In this document: in pieces, positions 31,440 to 40,038 of the stretch
How the letters are laid out: each line of letters begins with the position of its first letter
Position numbering within the stretch: the stretch's first letter is position 1
Origin: a bacterium
GTDB taxonomy: Bacteria; Patescibacteriota; Minisyncoccia; Phycocordibacterales; UBA9973
NCBI GenBank assembly: GCA_021824345.1
Contig: JAKAKW010000007.1
Span: forward strand, 1 to 48,453
DNA length: 48,453 bases
Direction: 5' to 3'
Notes under the pieces: generated by a model
What the model was told of the DNA's origin: nothing
The model's input: only the letters and a program-made list of their open reading frames with translations
Databases searched by the model: none
Position numbers and translations under genes: made by a program

Positions 31440-33263
31440 ATGGCAATTTCAAGCGGGGCGAATTCGCCCGTACAAGCGATAAAAGAGCGGCTGGGCATCG
31501 AAGAGGTGGTTTCTTCGTACTTGAAACTAGAAAAAGCCGGAGCCAATCTGAAAGCCAAATGTCCTTTTCACAACGAGAAGACGCCGTCGTTCTTCGTATC
31601 TCCTTCCCGGGACAGCTACTATTGCTTCGGCTGCGGAGCCAAAGGAGATATTTTTACCTTCGTGGAAGAATTTGAGGGCCTTGATTTCAAAGGCGCTCTG
31701 AAGCTTCTGGCCGATCGCGCCGGAGTGGAGCTTCCGAAATGGAGCGGAGAATCAAAGCGGGATCTTTCCGAAAAGGAACGGCTGTATGAAATAATAGAGA
31801 AAGCTGCGGAGTATTACCGAGAGAACCTTAAAAAAGAAAAAGATGCGATGGAATATTTGAAATCGCGCGGGCTTGCGGACAAGACCGTTGCGGATTTTGA
31901 AATAGGTTTTGCCGTCCCGGCATGGAGCGGCCTGTATGACAGATTCAAAAAGACATATTCCGATGCCGAACTGGAAAAAGCCGGACTGGTCAAAAAAGGA
32001 GAGAGGGGATATTACGACCGCTTCCGAGGAAGAATAATGTTCCCGGTTTCAGATTCGAGCGGAAGGGTAGTAGCCTTTTCCGGCCGGATTTTTCCTCCCG
32101 AAGCCGGAAAAGACGGAGGGGCACCCTCCGCCCCAGACAAAACGGCTGCAAAGTATCTGAACAGCCCGGAGACGCCCATTTTCAAAAAATCGGCCGTTCT
32201 GTACGGAATTGACAAGGCAAAGGATTCCATACGAAAAAACGATTTCTCCATAATCGTAGAAGGTCAGTTTGATCTTCTCATGTCGCATCAGGCGGGTTTC
32301 CGCAACACTCTCGCCACTCTCGGCACCGCCTTGGCGGATTCGGACAGGGGAGAAGACGGCACGGTGAACAATCTTGGCGTCGTAAAGCGCCTGTCCCAGA
32401 ACATCGTCTTCGTTTTTGATCCGGACAAAGCCGGATTCGCCGCGGCCCTGCGGGCAGCGGCCACCGCCCTTTCCATGGATATGAACGTAAAAGGCGCGGC
32501 CACCGAAGAAGGATATGACCCGGCCGATCTTGTGTTGAAAAAAGGGCCGGACGCCTGGCGGGCGGTGATCAGGAATTCCAAGCACATAATAGAATTTCTG
32601 CTGGATAGATTTCTTGCTTCGGGAGAAAAGGATCCCCTTAAAACCAAGCTCCTGGTGGAAGAGAAAATCATCCCTTATCTGTCTTATATTCAAAGTCCGG
32701 TGAAAAAATCGCATTTCGTATCAGTCATATCCGAGAAGACCGGGATCAGGGAAGAGGATATAAGGCAGAGCTTGGAAAAAAAAGAGAAGGAAAAGGCGGA
32801 TGATTCCTCCACCGGAAAATCAATTGAAGGATCAGGGCAGGGCAAAGAACCTGCGAAAAACATTCTTCGGAAAGATTATATTCTCCGCCGGCTTCTGGGC
32901 ATAGCTTTGTGGCAAAAAGGGCTGGAGAAACCCATTATGGAATCGGACATATTGCTTGGCAAAATCGCCGGCATAATGAACGCCTCGGAAGAGGAAATGC
33001 TTTCTCTGGCTGAAGCTTCCGGCCCCGATTTGGTTTTTGAAGCGGAAGTTTTTTACGGAGCGGATTCATTGGACGCGGAGAAGGACGCGGCGGAAATGCT
33101 TCTGAATCTTGAAGAAGAATATTTAAAAGCGGAACTTGCCACAGAAATGAGAAACTTGCGGGACACGGAAAGCTCGGCAGACCGCAAGGATGTTCCGGAA
33201 ATTTTGAAAAAAATAGATAAAATAAACAAGCGGATACAAATTATTAAAAGCGGTCGTTTTTAA
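31440..33263 (+). CDS. dnaG: DNA primase
   Basis: Makes RNA primers at the replication fork. 607 aa, normal length. N-terminal zinc domain CPFHNEKTPSFFVSPSRDSYYCFGCGAKGDIFTF, then YLKSRGLADKTVADFEIGFA and GRIMFPVSDSSGRVVAFSGR, and the Toprim centre with IIVEGQFDLLMSHQAG (catalytic Glu) and FVFDPDKAG, followed by a C-terminal helicase-interaction region of about 170 residues. A palindromic repeat (32114-32130) sits in frame just after the FSGRIFPPEAGK strand and adds a short Gly/Ala/Pro/Ser stretch. dnaG precedes rpoD, the classic macromolecular synthesis arrangement (dnaG-rpoD), with a 9-base gap. Confidence 0.95.
   Translation: MAISSGANSPVQAIKERLGIEEVVSSYLKLEKAGANLKAKCPFHNEKTPSFFVSPSRDSYYCFGCGAKGDIFTFVEEFEGLDFKGALKLLADRAGVELPKWSGESKRDLSEKERLYEIIEKAAEYYRENLKKEKDAMEYLKSRGLADKTVADFEIGFAVPAWSGLYDRFKKTYSDAELEKAGLVKKGERGYYDRFRGRIMFPVSDSSGRVVAFSGRIFPPEAGKDGGAPSAPDKTAAKYLNSPETPIFKKSAVLYGIDKAKDSIRKNDFSIIVEGQFDLLMSHQAGFRNTLATLGTALADSDRGEDGTVNNLGVVKRLSQNIVFVFDPDKAGFAAALRAAATALSMDMNVKGAATEEGYDPADLVLKKGPDAWRAVIRNSKHIIEFLLDRFLASGEKDPLKTKLLVEEKIIPYLSYIQSPVKKSHFVSVISEKTGIREEDIRQSLEKKEKEKADDSSTGKSIEGSGQGKEPAKNILRKDYILRRLLGIALWQKGLEKPIMESDILLGKIAGIMNASEEEMLSLAEASGPDLVFEAEVFYGADSLDAEKDAAEMLLNLEEEYLKAELATEMRNLRDTESSADRKDVPEILKKIDKINKRIQIIKSGRF
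32114..32137 (+). repeat. Palindromic repeat, family member C, inside dnaG
   Basis: CGGAGGG-GCA-CCCTCCG with the right flank CCCCAGA, which matches member A. The left flank is degraded. It is translated as part of a GGAPSAPD stretch that interrupts the primase between conserved blocks. Confidence 0.75.
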
Positions 33264-33272
33264 AAAAAATTC

Positions 33273-34529
33273 ATGAAGCAAAAAAAGAAAAGTCCCGCCA
33301 AGACGGGAAAGAAAAAAACGAATAAAAAGAAGGCACCCGGGAAGAGGGCGAAAAGCTCCGCTTCCAAGAAAAAGGCGCCGATGCGGAAGGCGAAGAAGAA
33401 GCCGATTTCCCCGGCCAAGGGAAAGGCCAAATCCGGCAAAAAAGTGACGGTCTCGGAAAAGAAGGCGGAAGAGCTGAATCGCCTGTCCGAAGCGCTGATT
33501 GAAAAGGGGAGAAAGCGCGGGTTTGTCACCTATGATGAAATTCTTAAATCTTTTCCGGATATTGAAAACAATATCCTGTTTCTGGATGAGCTTTATGAAA
33601 AATTATCTGTAGCCGGCATTGACGTTTTGGAAGGAGGCAATTTGCTGGATTTGGACAATGATCTGGATGTGGGCAGGGATCTTGGAAAATCGTCAATGCA
33701 CGATTCAATCCAGATGTATCTGAAGGAAATAGGGCAATACTCCCTGATTTATGCCGCGGACGAGCGGGAGCTCGCCAAGCGCATAGAGCAAGGCGACGAA
33801 GAGGCAAAAAACCTGCTGGCCAGAGCGAACCTGCGTTTGGTGGTTTCCATAGCCAAAAAATATGTCGGCCGCAGCGCGAATTTGTCCCTTTTGGACCTGA
33901 TTCAGGAAGGGAATTTGGGCCTTTTCAAAGCGGTGGAGAAATTTGACTGGACTAAGGGATACAAATTTTCCACTTATGCCACTTGGTGGATCCGCCAATC
34001 CATTACTCGCGCCTTGGCCGACCAGTCCCGCACTATCCGCATTCCGGTGCACATGGTGGAAACCATTTCAAAATACAAGCAGACTCACCGAAAACTTTCC
34101 CAGGATCTCGGGCGGGAGCCTTTGGCGGAAGAAATTGCCACGGAAATGGGAGTGCCGGTGGAAAAGATTCACGTGATAGAAAACATTTCCCAGGAAACCA
34201 TATCTCTTGAACAGCCGGTGGGAGATGACGACGAGAAATCCACTTTGGAAAATTTCATTCCGGACGACAAGATTCTGCGTCCCGACCAGGAATCCTCTCG
34301 GCGCATACTGGCTGATCAAGTGCGGGAAGTGCTGTCCGAACTGAACGAAAAAGAGCGGAAGATTCTAGAGATGCGTTACGGCTTAAAGGACGGCATCCAG
34401 CATACTTTGGAGAAAGTGGGGGAGGAGTTCGGCGTTACCCGCGAACGCATCCGCCAGATTGAGGCGAAGGTGCATGAAAAGCTCCGCCAAAACGAAAAGA
34501 TCGCTCGTCTGAAAAACTTTTACGACTAG
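33273..34529 (+). CDS. rpoD: RNA polymerase primary sigma factor
   Basis: 418 aa. The N-terminus is a lysine/alanine-rich basic tail of about 50 residues, unlike the acidic region 1.1 of E. coli. Then region 1.2 ([19 protein letters not shown]), region 2 ([72 protein letters not shown]), region 3 ([13 protein letters not shown]) and region 4 ([49 protein letters not shown]). It should recognise TTGACA/TATAAT promoters, as found in this window. Ends before a strong terminator. Confidence 0.96.
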   Translation: MKQKKKSPAKTGKKKTNKKKAPGKRAKSSASKKKAPMRKAKKKPISPAKGKAKSGKKVTVSEKKAEELNRLSEALIEKGRKRGFVTYDEILKSFPDIENNILFLDELYEKLSVAGIDVLEGGNLLDLDNDLDVGRDLGKSSMHDSIQMYLKEIGQYSLIYAADERELAKRIEQGDEEAKNLLARANLRLVVSIAKKYVGRSANLSLLDLIQEGNLGLFKAVEKFDWTKGYKFSTYATWWIRQSITRALADQSRTIRIPVHMVETISKYKQTHRKLSQDLGREPLAEEIATEMGVPVEKIHVIENISQETISLEQPVGDDDEKSTLENFIPDDKILRPDQESSRRILADQVREVLSELNEKERKILEMRYGLKDGIQHTLEKVGEEFGVTRERIRQIEAKVHEKLRQNEKIARLKNFYD

Positions 34530-34545
34530 CCGGTTTTACGAAACG

Positions 34546-34585
34546 AAAACACCCGGCCGGGCCCAAAGGCCCGGCCGGGTGTTTT
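34546..34585. terminator. Bidirectional terminator between rpoD and dsbA-like gene
   Basis: An 18-bp perfect stem (AAAACACCCGGCCGGGCC) with a CAAA loop, followed by T-rich sequence on the plus strand and A-rich sequence on the other side. It serves two convergent genes. Confidence 0.93.
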
Positions 34586-34599
34586 TCTTTCCGTCTTCG

Positions 34600-35343
34600 C
34601 TATTTAAGAACAGCGTCTATTTGGGCGGAGATAGTGGCCGAAGGCTGGGCGCCCTGAATGATGTCCGCCAGCTTCCCGTCCTTCAAGATGAATCCTTTCG
34701 GGGTAAAGCGGTCGGAAGCGGTCGGCATCGCTTTGTTTCCGCTTTGGAATTCGTCCGTGATTCTCTGCTCGTATTTGTTTGAATCAAAACACTTGTTAAA
34801 GGCCGCAGTGTCCAGTCCGAGGTCCTTTGCGAAACCTTTCAAGTTGGCGTCGCTGAAGGTTCCGCCATTTTCCTGCCCTTGATGATCAAACAAGTAATCG
34901 TGATACTGCCAGAATTTTCCCTGGTCCCCGGCGCAATGTGCGGCCTCCGCGGCTCGAGTGGATTCGGGGCCGATGATTGTGTAATCTCTGTATACGAACT
35001 GCACCTTTCCGTCCGGTACGTACTTGGAGCGGATGGTTTTCTCTCCGTCTCGGTAGAAATGCTCGCAGAACGGACATTGGTAATCTTCGTACATTACCAC
35101 GGTAACCGGCGCATCCGCGTTTCCAAGCGTTTCGTCCGCGGAAGTGACCGGATCTACCGTCGGCTGGGCGGATTGCGCGGAGTTTTGGGATTGATCGCTT
35201 GTACCGGCTGCAGCTCCGGCATTATCCGCCGGCGGCTTGCTGCCGGCCAGAAGTATCGCTCCGGCCACGATTACGCCCGCCACCAGGATCGCCTCGGCTA
35301 TTAATTTTGTGTTGTATTTAAAGGATTTTTTGACCTCTTCCAT
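34600..35343 (-). CDS. DsbA-like thiol-disulfide oxidoreductase, membrane-anchored
   Basis: 247 aa. The N-terminus has a membrane segment (LIAEAILVAGVIVAGAILLAG, about 14-36) and a Ser/Gln/Ala linker. A thioredoxin-fold domain starts at VTVVMYEDYQCPFCEHFYRDG with the CPFC active site. The helical insertion (EAAHCAGDQGKFWQYHDYLFD, then DLGLDTAAFNKCFDS) is typical of the DsbA/BdbD family (Thioredoxin_4), and a later MPTASDRF strand contains the cis-Pro. It probably forms disulphides in secreted proteins such as pilins. A minus-strand extended -10 (TGCTACAAT) lies about 40 bases upstream. Confidence 0.92.
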   Translation of the reverse strand: MEEVKKSFKYNTKLIAEAILVAGVIVAGAILLAGSKPPADNAGAAAGTSDQSQNSAQSAQPTVDPVTSADETLGNADAPVTVVMYEDYQCPFCEHFYRDGEKTIRSKYVPDGKVQFVYRDYTIIGPESTRAAEAAHCAGDQGKFWQYHDYLFDHQGQENGGTFSDANLKGFAKDLGLDTAAFNKCFDSNKYEQRITDEFQSGNKAMPTASDRFTPKGFILKDGKLADIIQGAQPSATISAQIDAVLK

Positions 35344-35378
35344 TGTTTTTTACTTCTGATTATTATTAACATGTATCA

Positions 35379-35408
35379 TTGTAGCATTATTTTTCGCTAT
35401 GGTATAAT
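35379..35408 (+). promoter_or_regulatory. Promoter of the DUF378 gene
   Basis: TTGTAG (35379-35384), 18 bp, TATAAT (35403-35408). The ~100-base leader to the ATG at 35518 is long for this genome and holds a TTCCGGC-GAA-GCCGGAA hairpin (35466-35482). Confidence 0.55.
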
Positions 35409-35517
35409 TTTAGTGTTGAAACAATTGTCTCCGCGGGTCGTACGAGGGGCAAAAATATTAGCACATTCCGGCGAAGCCGGAAGTAGTCTTCCCTGAGAAT
35501 TCGGGGATAAGAAAATT

Positions 35518-35796
35518 ATGAATAATCACAAAAGTGGCTGGCATATGCTTTGGTTCGTGCTCTTGATTATCGGCGGCCTGAACTGGGGCCTGGTTGGCTT
35601 GGGCATGATTTTCGGCGGTACCGCCGACAGCTGGAATGTCGTCCATATGATTTTGGGCGGCGCGCCCATCGTTGAGGCCATAGTCTACCTTTTGGTCGGC
35701 ATCGCGGCAGTATGCAAGCTTTTCTGCCACGGCCACAAGAAGCCAAAGATGGAAGCCTCCGCATCCGGCGATCAGAAAGAAGGGCAGGGGATGTAA
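35518..35796 (+). CDS. DUF378 family small membrane protein
   Basis: 92 aa. Two hydrophobic helices: WFVLLIIGGLNWGLVGLGMIF and IVEAIVYLLVGIAAVCKLF. The LNWGLVG motif is the hallmark of DUF378 (YuzA-like) proteins, which are of unknown function. The tail is charged (His/Lys, then Ser/Glu/Gln). It is a single-gene unit between its own promoter and a strong terminator, with an unusually long leader that could be regulatory. Confidence 0.88.
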   Translation: MNNHKSGWHMLWFVLLIIGGLNWGLVGLGMIFGGTADSWNVVHMILGGAPIVEAIVYLLVGIAAVCKLFCHGHKKPKMEASASGDQKEGQGM

Positions 35797-35818
35797 TTCA
35801 TCTATTTTAAGCATTTTA

Positions 35819-35851
35819 AAAGGCCTTCCGGCCCTTGGCCGGAAGGCCTTT
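35819..35851 (+). terminator. Terminator after the DUF378 gene
   Basis: A 15-bp perfect stem (AAAGGCCTTCCGGCC) with a CTT loop. The U-run is short (TTT then CGG), so it may stop transcription less cleanly than its stem suggests. Confidence 0.75.
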
Positions 35852-35891
35852 CGGCTGCTTTTTGGCGCATTTCCTCCTTATCCGTCCGGCT

Positions 35892-35919
35892 TTGTTTTTT
35901 GCGGGTAAAGTGCTAATAT
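35892..35919 (+). promoter_or_regulatory. Promoter of the glycosyltransferase gene
   Basis: TTGTTT (35892-35897), 16 bp, TAATAT (35914-35919) in TGCTAATATTAG, with the ATG 12 bases beyond the -10. Confidence 0.55.
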
Positions 35920-35931
35920 TAGTGTGTTTAT

Positions 35932-37176
35932 ATGGCTTCCGTGTCCGACGTTATCTTTTATGTGCTTGCTTTCATGGCGGCTTACGCCCAGCTCTTTTTG
36001 CTTATTACATTTTTTGAGAACCGCAAGACCTTGTCCGCAAAAGAAGACGCCGTCGAACTCAGCCGATATCCGTCCGTAACAGTCATCGTTCCCTGCTGGA
36101 ACGAAGAGCGCACGGTCAGCCGGACAGTGCACTCTCTTTTTAATTTGAATTACCCGAAGAATAAAGTGAAGATAATCCTGGTGGACGACGGTTCCACCGA
36201 CAATACTTGGCGGATAATTTCCAGTTATGCAAAATTTCCGAACGTGAAGGTATTTCGAAAGGGGAACGGAGGGAAGCACACCGCCTTGAATCTTGGATTG
36301 GAACATACCGATACCGAATTCATCGGATGCCTGGACGCCGATTCAGAAGCGGACCCCGAGTCGCTTGTACGCTTGATGAGTTTTTTTGAAAAGAAGCCGG
36401 AGCTTATGGCCGTCACTCCTTCCATCGTGGTAAGGCGCGCCGGAAACGCCGTGGAACGGGCGCAAAAGGCGGAGTACTACATGTCCAATGTGTTTGTGAA
36501 AAAAATGCAGGCGTTTCTCGGAGCCATTCACGTGACTCCCGGACCCTTGACCATTTTCCGCAAAAAAGTGTTTGAGGATCTGGGACCCTACCGTTACGCC
36601 CACAATACCGAAGACATGGAAATTGCCTACCGCATGCAACAGAATCATTACCCGATCGAGCAATGCCACAATGCCTTTGTTTTTACCGGCACTCCTCCTT
36701 CCATCAAAAAATTGTATAAACAGCGCCTGCGCTGGATATACGGCTTCATAAACAACACCATAGACTATCGCAAAACCCTTTTCCGCAGGAAATACGGGAA
36801 TTTCGCCCTTTTTACGGTTCCGTCCGGAATTTTGGCCCTGGTGGCTTCAAGCTATATATTTGGCAGGATGATTTGGGCGATGGCCGAAATGGTTTCTTCC
36901 AAGCTTATGGAATACCAAACAGTGGGATTGAAACTGGCTCCTCAGCCCATTGATCTGTTTTTCTTCAACACCCAATCCACTCTTTTTATAGGCGTTTTCA
37001 TCACGGTCCTGGTTTTTGTCACGGTTTTTCTCGGGTATAAAATGGCGGAGGGAAAGGGAGTCGTCTTTTCCATGGATGTGGTGTATTTCTTCCTGATATT
37101 CAGCTTTATTGCGCCATTCTGGCTCCTGCAAGCTCTTTTAAACACGGCCATGGCTCGCAAGCCGTCCTGGAGATAA
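35932..37176 (+). CDS. Membrane-bound processive family 2 glycosyltransferase
   Basis: 414 aa. An N-terminal membrane helix (about 5-25) precedes a GT-A domain: VTVIVPCWNEERTVSRTVHSL, ILVDDGSTDNTW, KGNGGKHTALNLGL, the metal site LDADSEADPES, VTPGPLTIFRKKVF, then TEDMEIAYRM (catalytic ED) and the QRLRW signature of processive enzymes (cellulose, chitin and poly-GlcNAc synthases). Three or four C-terminal helices (about 285-410) form the membrane channel region. It likely makes or elongates a surface polysaccharide from UDP-sugar; the sugar cannot be told. It is followed after 6 bases by a membrane thioredoxin-like gene. Confidence 0.9.
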   Translation: MASVSDVIFYVLAFMAAYAQLFLLITFFENRKTLSAKEDAVELSRYPSVTVIVPCWNEERTVSRTVHSLFNLNYPKNKVKIILVDDGSTDNTWRIISSYAKFPNVKVFRKGNGGKHTALNLGLEHTDTEFIGCLDADSEADPESLVRLMSFFEKKPELMAVTPSIVVRRAGNAVERAQKAEYYMSNVFVKKMQAFLGAIHVTPGPLTIFRKKVFEDLGPYRYAHNTEDMEIAYRMQQNHYPIEQCHNAFVFTGTPPSIKKLYKQRLRWIYGFINNTIDYRKTLFRRKYGNFALFTVPSGILALVASSYIFGRMIWAMAEMVSSKLMEYQTVGLKLAPQPIDLFFFNTQSTLFIGVFITVLVFVTVFLGYKMAEGKGVVFSMDVVYFFLIFSFIAPFWLLQALLNTAMARKPSWR

Positions 37177-37182
37177 GAAACG

Positions 37183-37890
37183 ATGAACGCACCGATTGAC
37201 TGGAAAAAATATTTGATCGTCTTTTTTTTGACTGCCGGGCTTTTTGCGGTGGCCGCCTGGCTGTCCAGTTATTTCGGCAGCCAAAAAATAAGCGAGCTCA
37301 AGTCCATCCAAGACAACATTGCTCTGGACATTCTTTCTTCAGAAACGCAGTTTTCTCTGCTGTCAGACTTGTCGTGCAAGAACATTACCGACTCGGTGCT
37401 TTCCGGCCAGCTGGGGGAAATGGGGCAGAAGCTGGAATGGGGAGAGAAAAATCTGGGCAATACCGCCGAAGTGCTCTATCTGCGCAAGTACTACTCTCTT
37501 CTGGAAATAAAGGATTATCTGTTGATGAAAAATATTTCCGCGAGGTGCGGAACGAAATACGCCTTCATCCTGTATTTCTATACGAATGCGGACAATTGCA
37601 GCGAGTGCCAGCGGGAAGGCCTGGTGCTCTCCGATCTGCGGGACAAGTATCCTTCCTTGCGGGTGTATTCCTTTGATTACAGCACCGATCTTTCCGCGGT
37701 GAAATCCATGCTGGACATTTACAAGATCAAGGATACGGTTCTGCCGGCGGTGGTGCTGCAGGACGAAGTATTGACGGGTTTCCATCCGGAAAGCGAGTTT
37801 GAAGAAAAAATCAAGAAATTCTTCGGGTTGGAACAGGGAACAGGAAAGAGCGCTTCTGGCACCGCCACGGGTATAAAATCAGGCCATTAA
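37183..37890 (+). CDS. Membrane-anchored thioredoxin-fold-like protein
   Basis: 235 aa. One N-terminal helix (YLIVFFLTAGLFAVAAWLSSYF) is followed by a helical region of about 100 residues, then a thioredoxin-like half: YAFILYFYTNADNCSECQREGLVLSDLRDKYP with a CSEC redox motif, VYSFDYSTDLSAVKSMLDIYKI, and DTVLPAVVLQDEVLTGF with the cis-Pro. The domain order suits an extracytoplasmic thiol protein. It is paired with the glycosyltransferase, and a DsbA-like gene is 2 kb upstream, so both may serve extracellular thiol chemistry. No precise family recognised. Confidence 0.7.
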   Translation: MNAPIDWKKYLIVFFLTAGLFAVAAWLSSYFGSQKISELKSIQDNIALDILSSETQFSLLSDLSCKNITDSVLSGQLGEMGQKLEWGEKNLGNTAEVLYLRKYYSLLEIKDYLLMKNISARCGTKYAFILYFYTNADNCSECQREGLVLSDLRDKYPSLRVYSFDYSTDLSAVKSMLDIYKIKDTVLPAVVLQDEVLTGFHPESEFEEKIKKFFGLEQGTGKSASGTATGIKSGH

Positions 37891-37960
37891 GCATTTATTT
37901 ATTTTTTAAGGCAAATTTGCTATGCTAGGCGGTAGCGGCTCTTTTCAATTTGCCATATTT

Positions 37961-38036
37961 GCCGGTGTAGCTCAGTCGGTAGAGCGCCACTTTTGTAAAG
38001 TGTTGAGGTCGTTGGGTTCGAATCCCACCACCGGCT
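37961..38036 (+). tRNA. tRNA-Thr(TGT)
   Basis: Acceptor GCCGGTG/CACCGGC, D-arm GTAGCTCAGTCGGTAGAGC, anticodon loop TTTGTAA (anticodon TGT), T-loop TTCGAAT. The outermost anticodon and T-stem pairs are mismatched, and the discriminator is T, which is accepted for tRNA-Thr. CCA is not encoded. The next gene's ATG begins two bases after the discriminator. Confidence 0.92.
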
Positions 38037-38037
38037 C

Positions 38038-38826
38038 ATGAAAAAAGGCTTTTATTCTTCAGAAGAATACAAGATTAAGCAAAGCAATTTAACGGCTCGC
38101 AATTGGGAAAAAGGTGTTTTTGATTTTCATAAGAAAAAGATAAAAAAATACTGTGGAAACAAAAAATGTAATAAAATATTTTATACCATACCCTCCAATC
38201 CTAAAATATTTTGTTCGCACAGCTGTTCCGCTAAAATAAATAATCACTGCCGTACTGTTTCAGATGCCACAAGGAAAAAGATTTCCTCAACACTAAAGGG
38301 TAAAGAAGTGTGGAGCAGGTTTCATTACCCAAAAGGAACAATACTGGTGCCGAGAGATAGAAGAACATGTGGAAATCCCGAGTGCCGAAAAGAATTTTTT
38401 GTGGAGCGATGGAGACCTAAGAAATTTTGCGGAAGAACGTGTTCTATCAAGTTTACCGGAAGCAAACCAACTTCTCCTCGTGCGGCACGGGCAAAAGCGG
38501 GGACAAGGAAAGATCTAGGCAACTTTTATTTTTATAGCAGATGGGAGGCGAATTTTGCCAGGGTGTTGAATTTTTTGAATATAGAGTGGAAATTTCAGCC
38601 CAAAACTTTTGATTTAAGAGGCAAAAAATATACTCCGGATTTTTATCTGCCGGAATACGGCCTTTATATAGAGATAAAAAATTATTTGTCTGAATTCTCA
38701 GAGGAGCGTGATAGGAGGTTTCGGAAAATATACCCGGAAGAGAACTTATCTTTATTGCTTAAAAAAGATTATATAAAAATGCAGGAGGTTTTCGCTCCCA
38801 GAATTATAGAATGGGAATATAGTTAG
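38038..38826 (+). CDS. Zinc-ribbon PD-(D/E)XK nuclease, possible homing-type endonuclease
   Basis: 262 aa. Two similar zinc knuckles: CGNKKC with FCSHSC (39-63) and CGNPEC with FCGRTC (111-135). Between them lies a SDATRKKISSTLKGKE segment like the NUMOD-type DNA-binding helices of homing enzymes. The C-terminal core is PD-(D/E)XK: SRWEANFARVLNFL (Glu170), YTPDFYLP (Asp201) and YIEIK (Glu212, Lys214), as in Vsr- or I-Ssp6803I-like nucleases. The gene is AT-rich (about 38% GC by eye) against ~50% nearby, and starts directly behind tRNA-Thr. This indicates a mobile gene parked at the tRNA. Its stop codon overlaps the convergent gene's stop. Confidence 0.8.
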   Translation: MKKGFYSSEEYKIKQSNLTARNWEKGVFDFHKKKIKKYCGNKKCNKIFYTIPSNPKIFCSHSCSAKINNHCRTVSDATRKKISSTLKGKEVWSRFHYPKGTILVPRDRRTCGNPECRKEFFVERWRPKKFCGRTCSIKFTGSKPTSPRAARAKAGTRKDLGNFYFYSRWEANFARVLNFLNIEWKFQPKTFDLRGKKYTPDFYLPEYGLYIEIKNYLSEFSEERDRRFRKIYPEENLSLLLKKDYIKMQEVFAPRIIEWEYS

Positions 38827-39248
38827 TTATCTTCCAAACTTTCTTCTTCCCGGATTTTTTCCTTCATTTTCCGGATCTTCCGCTGATATTCGGAAATCAT
38901 TTTCAAGTACCGGCTGGCTTCGCGCTTCTCGCCGTTTTCCGCCGATACCCCGGCCCTGTTTTTTAAAAGGCGCCGTTCAATTTTATAGGCGAGCGCTAGG
39001 CTTTTCCTTTTCAGGAAATTGGCCGAGCGGATGTAAAGGCGCAGGACGGCGAAGAGCGTGGCGTAAGCGTAGCGCTTGGCGCTTTTGCGCGAAAGGTATC
39101 TCAGCTTTGTCAGGTCTTCCAAAAATGGATTGGCAAGAGGGCCGAAAATTATTTCTATATGTCCCTTTTTTACCAGAAATATTTTCCTTCCAACCATTCC
39201 CAGAATGCCCAGGAAGGAAGCTATTAGCAATATTGCGGCAATTTGCAT
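38823..39248 (-). CDS. Hypothetical single-pass membrane protein downstream of tsf
   Basis: 141 aa. The N-terminal helix IAAILLIASFLGILGMVG anchors a very basic cytoplasmic domain (Lys/Arg-rich) with predicted long helices and an acidic end (EKIREEESLEDN). No family recognised. It lies 13 bases after tsf on the same strand, so it is likely the third gene of rpsB-tsf. The basic helical domain could touch RNA or lipids, which is a guess. Confidence 0.65.
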   Translation of the reverse strand: MQIAAILLIASFLGILGMVGRKIFLVKKGHIEIIFGPLANPFLEDLTKLRYLSRKSAKRYAYATLFAVLRLYIRSANFLKRKSLALAYKIERRLLKNRAGVSAENGEKREASRYLKMISEYQRKIRKMKEKIREEESLEDN

Positions 39249-39261
39249 GATACTGGCCTAA

Positions 39262-40038
39262 TTATATCGCGGAACGCGCCATTTCCAAGATCTCCGCCCC
39301 GTTTTTTTCCAACAGCGCTCCGACTGTCAGTTCCGGATCCTTGATGAAAGCTTGGCTCACAAGGGTTTTTTCCTTGAAGTAGGAAGACATTTTCCCTTCC
39401 AGCATTTTTTTCTTTATCTCCTCGGGCTTGTTTATTTCGGCGATTTCCTTTTCAAAAATCTCCCGCATGGTGTTTTGGGCCGATTCGTCCACTTCCGCTT
39501 CTGTTACATATTCCGGCTTCATGGCCGCCGCGTGCATGGCCACATCCCGGGCCAGTTCAGGCGTGCCGCCCTTGAGCGATACGATTACTCCGATCTTGCC
39601 GTTGGTGTGCACATAGCTTCCCAGCGTTCCGTTTTTTGCTTCTTTGCATTCTCCGAGCTCTATCTTTTCTCCCGTCTTTTGGATTATGAGATCGATCATG
39701 TCCTTGGCCTCCGCTTTCATTTTTTCCACGCCTTCTTTCAAGGCGAAGGATGACAGCTTCTCAAGCAGGGAAAGGAAGTCGGCGTTCTTGGCCACGAAGT
39801 CGGTTTCGCAATGCAGGGTGACCAATACCGCCTTGCCTCCCTCCTCTTTTATCGCCACCGCTCCGTCTTTGGCTTCGCGCCCCGCCTTCTTTTCGGCGAT
39901 GTCAGCGCTGGTCTTCTTTAGAATTGCCACCGCTTTTTCCATGTCGCCCCCGGCTTCTTCCAGGGCGCGCTTGCATTGCATGACCGAAATACCGGTCTTT
40001 TCTCTGAGATCTTTTACTTGTTCAGTAGTTACCGCCAT
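39262..40038 (-). CDS. tsf: Elongation factor Ts
   Basis: Nucleotide exchange factor for EF-Tu. 258 aa: UBA-like N-terminus TEQVKDLREKTGISVMQCKRALEEAGGDMEKAVAILKK, then the core VTLHCETDFVAKNADFLSLLEKLS (the TDFV motif that displaces Mg2+ from EF-Tu) and GKIGVIVSLKG, and the second subdomain with ARDVAMHAAAMKPEYV and LVSQAFIKDP. Somewhat shorter than E. coli Ts (283). The ATG directly follows the rpsB stop codon. Confidence 0.96.
   Translation of the reverse strand: MAVTTEQVKDLREKTGISVMQCKRALEEAGGDMEKAVAILKKTSADIAEKKAGREAKDGAVAIKEEGGKAVLVTLHCETDFVAKNADFLSLLEKLSSFALKEGVEKMKAEAKDMIDLIIQKTGEKIELGECKEAKNGTLGSYVHTNGKIGVIVSLKGGTPELARDVAMHAAAMKPEYVTEAEVDESAQNTMREIFEKEIAEINKPEEIKKKMLEGKMSSYFKEKTLVSQAFIKDPELTVGALLEKNGAEILEMARSAI

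Noticed and set aside
30308-31558. 416-aa minus-strand ORF
   Set aside because: Antisense to rpoC and the start of dnaG; no family features.
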